The notes below the pieces were generated by a model, which saw only the letters and a list, made by a program, of their open reading frames with translations, searched no databases and was not told where the DNA came from. From assembly GCA_002450895.1 (NCBI GenBank), contig DKAR01000234.1, positions 1-14,743 of the forward strand: DNA of 14,743 nucleotides, read 5' to 3'. The position numbers and the translations under genes are program-made. Origin of the DNA: Proteobacteria bacterium UBA6921. Lineage in GTDB: Bacteria > Pseudomonadota > Gammaproteobacteria > SG8-11. Below, piece after piece: positions 6,837 to 13,762 of the stretch. How positions within the stretch are numbered: position 1 is the stretch's first letter; each line of letters opens with the position of its first letter.

Positions 6837-8249
6837 ATGCCAGTGACTTCTGCAGATTCTCCTGGGGAAAAATTGCAAGATGCCGTTCGCCTGCACCGCG
6901 CAGGCGATCTCGCGGGTGCCGCCACGGCCTATCAAACAATCCTCGAACGGGATCCCAGCAACGCCGACGCATTGCATTTGCTCGGACTGGTCGAACTCGG
7001 CCAAGGTTCGCTTCCCGCCGCCCTGGCGCTTATCCAGTCGGCGATTGATCGAAATCCGGACAATCCAGTATTCCATTTCAACTTTGCAAATACCCAGCGT
7101 CGCGCCGGGAACCTGAAGAAAGCTATCGAATCCTACCGGCGCGCGATCGAACTTGATCCAAACGACGCAGACACACTAAACAACCTGGCGCAAACGCTAC
7201 TGAGCGCAAATGATCTGAACGGCGCATTGGAATACATGGAGAAGGCCCACGTCGCATCTCCCTCGGATGCGCAGATAGCGTGCAACCTCGGCGAATTGCT
7301 TTTTCGACTCGATCGCCTGGATGAAGCGGCACACTACTTTCGCGCCGCCGCTGAAGTTGATCCGAAGCTCGCGGAAGCGCACAACAATCTCGGCGCCGTT
7401 GCGCAGTCATTGGGCGACAACGCACGCGCAGCAGATCATTATCGAAGCGCCCTGGCACTCGCGCCGGATTTTGCACATGCGCACAAGAATCTTGCGGGCG
7501 TGCTGCACCTGCTCGGAAAACGCGATGAGGCGATCCTTCACTACCGCAAGGCACTTCAAATCGACCCGGAGTTGGAAGACGCCGCGTACGAACTGGCCGC
7601 GCTCGAAGGAAATACACGCGCCGCGCCGCCGCAGCACTATGTTGCGGGTGTCTTCGATCAATACGCGCACGATTACGATGCCCACATGACCGGCGTACTG
7701 GGTTACGCCGTGCCAACGAAACTCCGAAGTCTCGCCGCTCCGTACCTGCCGTCACGGCCATTGAATGTTCTGGATCTGGGATGTGGAACCGGACTCAGCG
7801 GTGCGTTATTCCACGACATCGCCGGCATGCTCACCGGCATCGACCTCGCACCAAAGATGATTGAGAAAGCTCGCAAGCGCGGAATCTACGATCACCTGCG
7901 GGTTGGCGACATCGTAGAGGAAACCAAAAACCTGAATTCGCACTTCGACCTTGTAGTTGCGGCCGATGTCTTCGTGTATCTCGGCGATCTCGATCCTGTG
8001 TTTGGCACCGTACGCGAAGTACTCAAAGAGGACGGTCTATTTGCTTTTTCAGTCGAACACGCTGACTCAGGAAGTTTCGTGCTGCGGGATGCGGGCCGGT
8101 ATGCCCATAGCCCTGGCTACGTTGTATCACTTGCACTGCGGCACGGATTGCGGCAGGTCGCGTCGCAGACCACGGACTTGCGCAAGGATTTCGAAAAGGA
8201 AATCCTTGGCGATCTTTATTTGTTTTCCCCATCCAATCTTTTGAAATAA
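6837..8249 (+). CDS. TPR-repeat methyltransferase (COG4976 type)
   Basis: This 470-residue protein has two parts. Residues about 9-246 hold seven tetratricopeptide repeats in strict 34-residue register (units begin near 9, 43, 77, 111, 145, 179 and 213). Each ends with an NP, DP, SP or AP turn, as in AIELDPND. This is a protein-protein contact platform. After a linker with YVAGVFDQYAHDYDAHM (268-284) comes a class I SAM-dependent methyltransferase with motif I VLDLGCGTG at 311-319, the acidic GIDLAPKMIEKA near 334, and DLVVAADVFVYL at 371-382. There is no signal peptide, so it acts in the cytoplasm, presumably on a partner recruited by the repeats; the substrate is unknown. The ribosome binding site is poor. 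The PKMT-like gene starts 16 bases downstream, which suggests one transcript. Confidence 0.85.
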   Translation: MPVTSADSPGEKLQDAVRLHRAGDLAGAATAYQTILERDPSNADALHLLGLVELGQGSLPAALALIQSAIDRNPDNPVFHFNFANTQRRAGNLKKAIESYRRAIELDPNDADTLNNLAQTLLSANDLNGALEYMEKAHVASPSDAQIACNLGELLFRLDRLDEAAHYFRAAAEVDPKLAEAHNNLGAVAQSLGDNARAADHYRSALALAPDFAHAHKNLAGVLHLLGKRDEAILHYRKALQIDPELEDAAYELAALEGNTRAAPPQHYVAGVFDQYAHDYDAHMTGVLGYAVPTKLRSLAAPYLPSRPLNVLDLGCGTGLSGALFHDIAGMLTGIDLAPKMIEKARKRGIYDHLRVGDIVEETKNLNSHFDLVVAADVFVYLGDLDPVFGTVREVLKEDGLFAFSVEHADSGSFVLRDAGRYAHSPGYVVSLALRHGLRQVASQTTDLRKDFEKEILGDLYLFSPSNLLK

Positions 8250-8265
8250 CCTGGCTCAACTCTGC

Positions 8266-9798
8266 ATGACCGACAGCTACGACGAAATACCCTACGAAGC
8301 GGTTTGCGTAACGGACACCCACCCGGACCGCTTGCATGTCCTGGGAAAGCTGTTCGGACTATCCGCACCCCGACCCGACAATTGTCGTGTTCTTGAATTA
8401 GGTTGTGCCGATGGCTCAAATCTCGCGCCCATGGCGCACTACCTGCCCAACAGCCACTTTGTCGGAATCGACCTGTCGCGTGTCCAGGTTGAATCCGGCA
8501 AGGCGCTGATTCGCGATGCAGGCCTTGCCAATATCGAACTGCGCCAGGCGGATCTGACGACACTCGACGCCTCGCTGGGACAGTTCGACTACATCATCGC
8601 GCATGGATTGTTTTCCTGGGTCCCACGTGCCATACAGGACAAGATTCTCGCACTGTGCGGCGAATTGCTCACCCCACACGGCGTGGCTTACATCAGCTAC
8701 AACGTCCTTCCGGGATGGCATGGCCGCAGCATGTTGCGTGAAATGCTGCTGTATCGATGCAGAAACGCGCGCACACCGCGCGCGCGACTTGAAGCGGCTG
8801 AACAGTTCCTTGAGGAAGTTGGCGCGATATGGGCTGGGCTTGATGCACCTGCCATCGCCTGGTTAACGCAGGAAGTGGGACAACTGCGGGAAGCATCTGG
8901 CAGCTACCTGTTCCATGAATATCTGGAAAATACGAACACACCCATTCTTTTCACCGAATTCGCCAACCGCGCTTCTCAGGCAGGACTGCGCTATCTCTGT
9001 GAGACCGATGTGTACTCGATGATCCCGACCGCGCTGGGAGAACGCGCCGCCCATCTTCTCGAGCGTATTGACGACCTGATTGAACAGGAGCAGTACAACG
9101 ACTTCCTGCGCGCGCGACCGTTTCGACGCACACTGCTGTGCCGCTCAGAAGCCGCGTTGTCCCGCGACATCGATCTTGAAACGTTCGCGCAGTTCGAAAT
9201 CAGCGCTTCGCTTCGGTGTCGGGAAACGCCGGATCTCACGTCCGACCGAGACCAACCCTACGTTGGCGCGAACGGCAAACCCTACACGGTGACTCGCGCG
9301 GTCACTAAACAGGCGCTGCGCGAACTCGACGCGATTTATCCGGGCACGCTGTCGTTTGCCGCTGTCGCGCAAAAACTCGGCATTGATTCGGACGCTGCGG
9401 CCACCCGGGCGCGGCGGCACGACTTATTGCTTGAATTTTTCTCGCTGTATAGTTTGCGCGGCGTTCACTTCACATCACGCCATGAACCTGCGCCATCACG
9501 CGTCGCCGATCGTCCGCGCACCCATCCACTGGCGCAACTACAAGCACTGCGCGGCCACGCCGCCACCAATCGCCACACGGAAATTGCGCTGGATCCACTC
9601 TCCGCAACGCTGCTCCACCATCTCGATGGCACCCGCACCCGCGACGACCTGGGGAATTTGCTGCTCGAGACACTCGCACGAAATCCCTCTTCATCAGAGT
9701 TTTCGGGGCTATCATCCGAAGCGATGCGTGACCGCATCGTTTCCAACGTTGACCGATTACTTTCCCTGTTTGCCCGTCACGGTCTGCTGATCGGATAG
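8266..9798 (+). CDS. Methyltransferase with regulatory domain, rickettsial PKMT-like
   Basis: The 510-residue protein has three parts. The class I methyltransferase domain has motif I VLELGCADG at 42-50, GIDLSRVQ near 67-74, and the segment SYNVLPGWHG at 144-153 that I associate with this family. Next is a middle methyltransferase-regulatory domain (PF10119 type) from about 212, with SYLFHEYLE, FTEFANRA and QYNDFLRARPFRRTLLC. The C-terminal part from about 310 has helical, winged-helix-like character. The order and length match the protein-lysine methyltransferases PKMT1 and PKMT2 of Rickettsia, which modify the outer-membrane protein OmpB. That link rests on remembered family knowledge, and the substrate here is unknown. 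It is 16 bases downstream of the TPR-methyltransferase gene. The 131 bases after it hold only a short stem-loop. Confidence 0.83.
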   Translation: MTDSYDEIPYEAVCVTDTHPDRLHVLGKLFGLSAPRPDNCRVLELGCADGSNLAPMAHYLPNSHFVGIDLSRVQVESGKALIRDAGLANIELRQADLTTLDASLGQFDYIIAHGLFSWVPRAIQDKILALCGELLTPHGVAYISYNVLPGWHGRSMLREMLLYRCRNARTPRARLEAAEQFLEEVGAIWAGLDAPAIAWLTQEVGQLREASGSYLFHEYLENTNTPILFTEFANRASQAGLRYLCETDVYSMIPTALGERAAHLLERIDDLIEQEQYNDFLRARPFRRTLLCRSEAALSRDIDLETFAQFEISASLRCRETPDLTSDRDQPYVGANGKPYTVTRAVTKQALRELDAIYPGTLSFAAVAQKLGIDSDAAATRARRHDLLLEFFSLYSLRGVHFTSRHEPAPSRVADRPRTHPLAQLQALRGHAATNRHTEIALDPLSATLLHHLDGTRTRDDLGNLLLETLARNPSSSEFSGLSSEAMRDRIVSNVDRLLSLFARHGLLIG

Positions 9799-9871
9799 CA
9801 CGGCGCGCACCAGCCATCGGACCGGGTGAATTGAGGCAACTCGCGCCGCTTGCGTGCGCGCGTCCTATCGC

Positions 9872-9884
9872 CTACCTTCGGTAG
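9872..9884 (+). other. Short stem-loop CTACC-TTC-GGTAG
   Basis: A five-base-pair stem with a three-base loop lies in the 131-base gap between the PKMT-like gene and the MscS-like gene. No T-run follows, so it is not a standard terminator. Nothing else is recognised in this gap. Confidence 0.25.
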
Positions 9885-9929
9885 TGCAGACACTTCCACA
9901 TTCACAAACTCTGCTCTTGGCCACTGCCC

Positions 9930-10760
9930 ATGGACCCAATTTCAAACTGGCAGGATGCGCTTCGCGACGCGTTCTCCGGTTTCGGTCAAAAGGTCTCTGA
10001 AAATCTGCCCAACGTCATGGGCGCAATATTGCTGCTGGTTGCAGGTTGGATCATCGGACGCCTGCTTCGCGCAGTGATGGTGCGTTTCGTACACCTGCTC
10101 GACCGCGGCGTCCGACGATTAACGACACGATATGGGGATCAGCCGGGATTTCTCTCTGCTTCGGCGGAGGTGCTGGGCAGTGTTGTGTTTTGGGTAATCA
10201 TTTTGTTCTTTCTCACCGCCGCGACACAGGTACTGGGACTAAGCTCGTTTGTTGGTTGGCTCAACCGCGTGGTCGAGTATCTGCCGACACTCTTAACCGG
10301 TTGCATCATCATCCTGGCCGGCTTCCTGCTCAGCGCCCTCGTGCGCGATCTGGTATCGACGGCCGCTCCAGTCGGCGAGCACCAGCGCTTGTTGCTGGGT
10401 CGGGTTGCACAAGCCGTCATTCTAGTAACCGCCATCGTAATTGGCGCAGACCAGATCGGAATCAAGGTGACCTTCCTGGTCATTATGGTCACCGTACTGG
10501 CGAGTGCGCTCCTGGGTGGTCTCGCACTGACATTGAGCCTTGGCGCGCGAACCTATGTCAGCAATCTGATCGGAGCCCATTATCTGAGCCAGCAGTTCAG
10601 GACCGGACAGACAGTACGCACCGGCGCCTATGAAGGACGAATTCTCGAATTCACGGCGACCTCCATCGTATTGGAGACCGCGGACGGTCGAGTGAATCTG
10701 CCAGGCAAGCTCTATCACGAACAACCCATTGTGCTACTGATGGGAGGTCATTCTGGCTAA
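9930..10760 (+). CDS. MscS-like mechanosensitive channel with conserved TM-helix repeats
   Basis: This 276-residue inner-membrane protein has about five hydrophobic helices: near 28-50, 80-105, 117-140, 155-178 and 180-205. The first and third carry the glycine-rich pattern of the 'conserved TM helix' repeat (LLLVAGWIIGRLLRAV and IIILAGFLLSALVRDL) found in CmpX-type channels. The last helix (ALLGGLALTLSLGARTYVSNLIGAHYL) matches the MscS pore helix, and the following QFRTGQTVRTGAYEGRILEF is the start of the MscS beta domain. The protein stops soon after this domain, so the usual C-terminal alpha/beta vestibule part is absent. It probably opens under membrane tension to let small solutes or ions pass. 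An MgtE-like gene starts 10 bases after its stop, or overlaps it if a CTG start is used. Confidence 0.85.
   Translation: MDPISNWQDALRDAFSGFGQKVSENLPNVMGAILLLVAGWIIGRLLRAVMVRFVHLLDRGVRRLTTRYGDQPGFLSASAEVLGSVVFWVIILFFLTAATQVLGLSSFVGWLNRVVEYLPTLLTGCIIILAGFLLSALVRDLVSTAAPVGEHQRLLLGRVAQAVILVTAIVIGADQIGIKVTFLVIMVTVLASALLGGLALTLSLGARTYVSNLIGAHYLSQQFRTGQTVRTGAYEGRILEFTATSIVLETADGRVNLPGKLYHEQPIVLLMGGHSG
10742..10747 (+). promoter_or_regulatory. Shine-Dalgarno-like GGGAGG inside the end of the MscS-like gene
   Basis: The site lies 23 bases before the ATG at 10771, too far to serve it. It is only five bases before an in-frame CTG at 10753. This raises the possibility that the next gene starts at CTG and overlaps the channel gene by eight bases. 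Confidence 0.35.
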
Positions 10761-10770
10761 GTCCCGCGAA

Positions 10771-11610
10771 ATGTCACTGGCGTACGTTGATCGCCACCCG
10801 GCCGACGCGGCGCGGGTGTTGGGACATCTGACGCCGGAGGATGCGACCGCGTTTCTTGCCGTCTTGCCCAAGCGCCTGGGAGCGCCGTTGCTAACCCATC
10901 TCCTTCCTACATTTGCGGCACGGTGTATCGAACTGCTCGACGGTGTGGATGCCGCCGGGTTGCTGCGGGAGCTGGATGTACAGAGCGTCACTGCAATCCT
11001 GCGCTACCTCAATGAATCCACGTCCGCGAAGATTATTGAGCAACTTCCCACGACGACAGCGGTCGCCTTGCGCATGCTGTTGGCCTACCCAGAGGATACC
11101 GCCGGTGCCTGGATCAATCCCGGATCCATTTCGATCGACAATGACGCCACCATCGGAGAAGCCCTGGATCGCATGCGACGCTCGCGTGAATCCGGCGCGC
11201 CGTACGTCTATGTCGTCGACGAATCGCATCGCCTCCTTGGGATTGCACGCGTTGCAGACCTGTTGCGCGCCAGCCGCAATGCGCGCGTGGGACAAATCGC
11301 GCGCAGCACACGCCACAATGTCAGCGCGCGCTCCTCACTGACCGCGGCGCTCGAACATGTCGGTTGGCGCGAGTTCCACGCGTTGCCGGTCATCGAACGC
11401 AGCGGTCGTTTCCTCGGTGCGCTCGAGTACCCGACGCTGCGGCGCGCACTTGAACACGCCCGGGCATTGGATAACAGGCGCGGTCAGTCGCGTGGCGTTG
11501 GACTCGTGGCGCGCTCATCGTGGAGCATGTTTGCCGCCCTACTGCACGCGTTGATTTCCCTGATTCCGGTGCAGCGCCCAGCCTCCAGTTCGACCCGCGA
11601 TGGACACTGA
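10771..11610 (+). CDS. Orphan MgtE-type sensor: MgtE_N plus CBS pair, no transporter domain
   Basis: The 279-residue protein resembles only the cytoplasmic half of MgtE. Residues 1-105 form an MgtE_N helical domain (HPADAARVLGHLTPEDATAF). YPEDTAG at 106-112 is the usual link, and two CBS units follow (about 115-170, with YVYVVDESHRLLGIARVADL, and 178-232, with ALPVIERSGRFLGALEY). Where MgtE would continue into its five membrane helices, this protein has only one apolar stretch (about 251-267, WSMFAALLHALISLIPV) and ends. MgtE_N and CBS domains sense Mg2+ or nucleotides, so this is plausibly a separate regulatory subunit for the channel or the transporter beside it; that is inference. The start is the ATG at 10771, but a CTG at 10753 (adding LAKSRE) has the better ribosome binding site. 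It overlaps the next gene by 11 bases. Confidence 0.82.
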   Translation: MSLAYVDRHPADAARVLGHLTPEDATAFLAVLPKRLGAPLLTHLLPTFAARCIELLDGVDAAGLLRELDVQSVTAILRYLNESTSAKIIEQLPTTTAVALRMLLAYPEDTAGAWINPGSISIDNDATIGEALDRMRRSRESGAPYVYVVDESHRLLGIARVADLLRASRNARVGQIARSTRHNVSARSSLTAALEHVGWREFHALPVIERSGRFLGALEYPTLRRALEHARALDNRRGQSRGVGLVARSSWSMFAALLHALISLIPVQRPASSSTRDGH

Positions 11611-12907
11611 TGCTTCCGTTGCGATCGTCGCGCTGAACCGACGCTTTCTCGTCGATTATCCGCGCGAGGCCGCCCGCCACCTCGAGAGCCAATCCATCGG
11701 GGAGGCCGTCAATGTTCTTGCCTCCCAGCCACCCCACGTGATCGTCCCGGTATGGCAATACCTGGCGCAGGACACCGAAGAGCGCATTCTGGACGCGCTG
11801 CCGGACAATTTGCGCAGCAGCATACTTTCCGAACTCGAACCCGCCGCAAGTGCCGCGCTTTTGTTGCGCGGCGCGCCGGAAAAGCGCGATCGCTATTTGG
11901 CGGCGCTGCGCCCGGAAATTGCCAAAGAACTTTCCGAACTGTTGAGTTTTCCGATCGACACCGCCGGACAATTGATGGATCCGCGCGTCATCGCGTTTCA
12001 GGCGGAGGTACGGGCACGCGAGGCATTGAGCCGCCTGCGCCGTTCGCGCGCCCGCGCACTGCGCGAAATTTATGTGATCGATGAAGAGGGACGTTTGAGC
12101 GGGCGCGTCGAGATGCAGGAGCTGGCGCTTTCAAGGCCCGGACAAGTGCTCGGAGACCTTCAGCGCCGATTGATCGCGACAGTGCAAACGCTGGCACCGC
12201 GTGAAGAGGTTGTCGAACTTCTCGAACAGCATAAATTGTCCGTACTCCCTGTCATCGACGCATATGGAGCGCTGGTAGGTGTGATTCATCACGCCGGCTT
12301 GCTCACCGCGTTACAAGAAGAATCGAGCCTCGATATTCAAACGATGGTCGGCGTAAGCAAGGACGAACGCGCACTTTCCAAAGTGTGGTTTTCGGTCGTG
12401 AAACGGCTGCCCTGGCTGCAAATCAATTTGCTCACCGCATTTCTTGCGGCATCGGTTGTTGGCCTGTTCGAATCGACGATTGCAAAATTTACTGCGCTCG
12501 CCGTCCTGCTGCCCGTGGTTGCCGGGCAATCTGGTAATGCCGGCGCTCAGGCGCTTGCGGTCACCATGCGCGGGCTCGCATTGCGCGAAATCAGTGGCCG
12601 GCACTGGATACGGGTCGTATTCAAGGAAGTGAATGTCGGGTTGCTTAACGGATTGGCGATCGCGTTGACCACGGGAATTGCCGTATTTTTCTGGAGCGGA
12701 TCCGCCGGATTGTCACTGGTGATTGGTATCGCGATGGTGTTGTCCATGGTGGCCGCCGGTTTCTCCGGCGCCGTGATACCGATCGCACTGCGCCGCATGG
12801 GTCAGGATCCGGCGCAGTCTTCGTCCATTGTGCTCACGACAGTCACCGACGTGGTCGGCTTTTTTTCATTTCTCGGCATCGCAACGCTGCTCTCGCAAAT
12901 GTTGTAA
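11600..12907 (+). CDS. mgtE: Magnesium transporter MgtE
   Basis: This is a complete 435-residue MgtE-family Mg2+ channel or transporter. The MgtE_N domain covers about 15-115. FPIDTAGQLMDP at 117-128 leads into two CBS units (about 125-180 and 185-242). The connecting segment MVGVSKDERALSKVWFSVVK begins at 249 and leads into RLPWLQINLLTAFLAA. The membrane domain runs from about 272 to the end with five helices. It includes GQSGNAGAQALAVTMRGLA at 309-327, the family's pore-lining region, and TDVVGFFSFLGIA at 416-428, where D417 matches the pore aspartate that binds Mg2+. In the family, Mg2+ bound to the cytoplasmic domains closes the pore. The start overlaps the end of the orphan MgtE-like gene by 11 bases, so translation is probably coupled. 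The two genes are clear paralogues in their shared part. Confidence 0.93.
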   Translation: MDTDASVAIVALNRRFLVDYPREAARHLESQSIGEAVNVLASQPPHVIVPVWQYLAQDTEERILDALPDNLRSSILSELEPAASAALLLRGAPEKRDRYLAALRPEIAKELSELLSFPIDTAGQLMDPRVIAFQAEVRAREALSRLRRSRARALREIYVIDEEGRLSGRVEMQELALSRPGQVLGDLQRRLIATVQTLAPREEVVELLEQHKLSVLPVIDAYGALVGVIHHAGLLTALQEESSLDIQTMVGVSKDERALSKVWFSVVKRLPWLQINLLTAFLAASVVGLFESTIAKFTALAVLLPVVAGQSGNAGAQALAVTMRGLALREISGRHWIRVVFKEVNVGLLNGLAIALTTGIAVFFWSGSAGLSLVIGIAMVLSMVAAGFSGAVIPIALRRMGQDPAQSSSIVLTTVTDVVGFFSFLGIATLLSQML

Positions 12908-12913
12908 GTAATG

Positions 12914-12923
12914 CGCTTAAGCG
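12914..12923. other. Palindrome CGCTTAAGCG after mgtE
   Basis: A ten-base perfect palindrome lies seven bases after the mgtE stop, followed by GAAAAA rather than a T-run. It could be a weak 3' hairpin but is not a standard terminator on this strand. Confidence 0.25.
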
Positions 12924-12997
12924 AAAAATCAGCGTCCAGTGCTAACAATACTCTTAAGACTCTGGCCGGAAATTTGCCGCGAGAACGACGCTCTATC

Positions 12998-13011
12998 ATT
13001 TGTGATCAAAT
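12998..13011. promoter_or_regulatory. Inverted repeat ATTTG-TGAT-CAAAT, possible operator
   Basis: Five-base arms around four bases lie about 91-104 bases upstream of the 183-residue gene, inside the 194-base gap after mgtE. It does not match the FNR consensus, and I cannot name a regulator. The rest of the gap holds a short CCCC/GGGG stem-loop (13059-13074) and a ribosome binding site. Confidence 0.3.
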
Positions 13012-13088
13012 CGACATTTCCCTCAATCACCTTCCCCTACACTGCGCAGGCGTTCGATCCCCATGGACACGGGGACCGGTTGCAACAC

Positions 13089-13094
13089 AAGGAG
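13089..13094 (+). promoter_or_regulatory. Strong ribosome binding site AAGGAG deciding the start at 13102
   Basis: AAGGAG is followed by AACCCTC and then ATG. This is the best Shine-Dalgarno site in the window and shows that the gene starts at 13102, not at the in-frame ATG at 13063. Confidence 0.8.
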
Positions 13095-13101
13095 AACCCT
13101 C

Positions 13102-13653
13102 ATGCGCGCAATGGACAGCGAGCCTTCGCGATCGGAGCTCTTCAGTCGCCCCTTCAACGGGGTGTTTAGCACCAGTCACGAATCCGACCATCAGTTTCGT
13201 CTTCAAATCATCGGCCCCCGATGCGGCTTCACGGCAACGCAGTTGCGCGGCATCGCGCTGCTGATCGACCGCTGCTGTACGCATCCGGTCGCCGCGCTCA
13301 GCCCCGACGGCGCCATCGATCTCGGCCGTATCGAGAATCGCTGGCAATCCTCAATCAACTCCGCCCTGGTCGAACTGCATCTCACCGATGACGATCCCGA
13401 CGGTGACTACGCACCGGAAGAACACCTCACCCAGGTGTGTACCAACCCGTGGACCGGGACCTATATCTCCGTGGATCAGCTGCTCCGAATGGCGGCGATC
13501 ATGGTGGAACATGCAATTGAGCACGTAACGTTCGGCGATCACCGCGTCGCGCGATTCAGCATCTCGCCGGAAACGTCCCTGCCCCACTTCCAAAATGCGC
13601 TGCGTGCCCTCGGTTTCTTCCGCCGGGGCGAGATGGTCTGCTCGCGGCGATAG
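13102..13653 (+). CDS. 183-residue protein of unknown function
   Basis: I do not recognise this family. The protein is soluble, with no signal peptide and no membrane helix. It starts MRAMDSEPSRSELFSRPFNG and ends GEMVCSRR. Five cysteines (residues 41, 58, 59, 113 and 180) are spread rather than paired in a clear metal motif. There is an acidic patch LTDDDPDGDYAPEE near 94-107 and a predicted helix VDQLLRMAAIMVEHAIEH near 124-141. The start is fixed by the AAGGAG at 13089-13094. GC-rich third positions support coding. It stands alone between mgtE (194-base gap) and the oxidoreductase gene (109-base gap), so context gives no function. Confidence 0.75.
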   Translation: MRAMDSEPSRSELFSRPFNGVFSTSHESDHQFRLQIIGPRCGFTATQLRGIALLIDRCCTHPVAALSPDGAIDLGRIENRWQSSINSALVELHLTDDDPDGDYAPEEHLTQVCTNPWTGTYISVDQLLRMAAIMVEHAIEHVTFGDHRVARFSISPETSLPHFQNALRALGFFRRGEMVCSRR

Positions 13654-13725
13654 CTTTCCGATCGAGAGGCGCCACCCCCGGCCGGCCGTGACGGCTGTAA
13701 GCGATGCGCGCGCGGCCTGATTCTG

Positions 13726-13731
13726 TACAAT
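13726..13731 (+). promoter_or_regulatory. Possible -10 element TACAAT upstream of the oxidoreductase gene
   Basis: TACAAT is one base off the sigma-70 consensus TATAAT and lies 31 bases before the ATG at 13763. No convincing -35 is found at 16-18 bases, so the call is weak. The rest of the 109-base gap shows no clear terminator. Confidence 0.25.
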
Positions 13732-13762
13732 AGGCCTCGTTTTTCGTCGACCGGACCACAGC

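Noticed and set aside
7123..7761. A 212-codon open frame on the minus strand
   Set aside because: It is opposite the TPR array. The long open frame comes from the regular codon pattern of the repeats.
8765..8790. Alternating GC-rich run inside the PKMT-like gene
   Set aside because: It encodes ordinary arginine- and alanine-rich sequence in frame and is not a repeat array.
9872..9884. Stem-loop after the PKMT-like gene as a terminator
   Set aside because: The stem is only five base pairs and no T-run follows.
12914..12923. Palindrome after mgtE as an intrinsic terminator
   Set aside because: It is followed by GAAAAA instead of Ts on the transcribed strand, and the stem is short.
13063..13101. 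An upstream ATG extending the 183-residue gene by 13 residues
   Set aside because: The strong AAGGAG is placed for the ATG at 13102, and the upstream ATG lies in the loop of a short stem-loop with no ribosome binding site.
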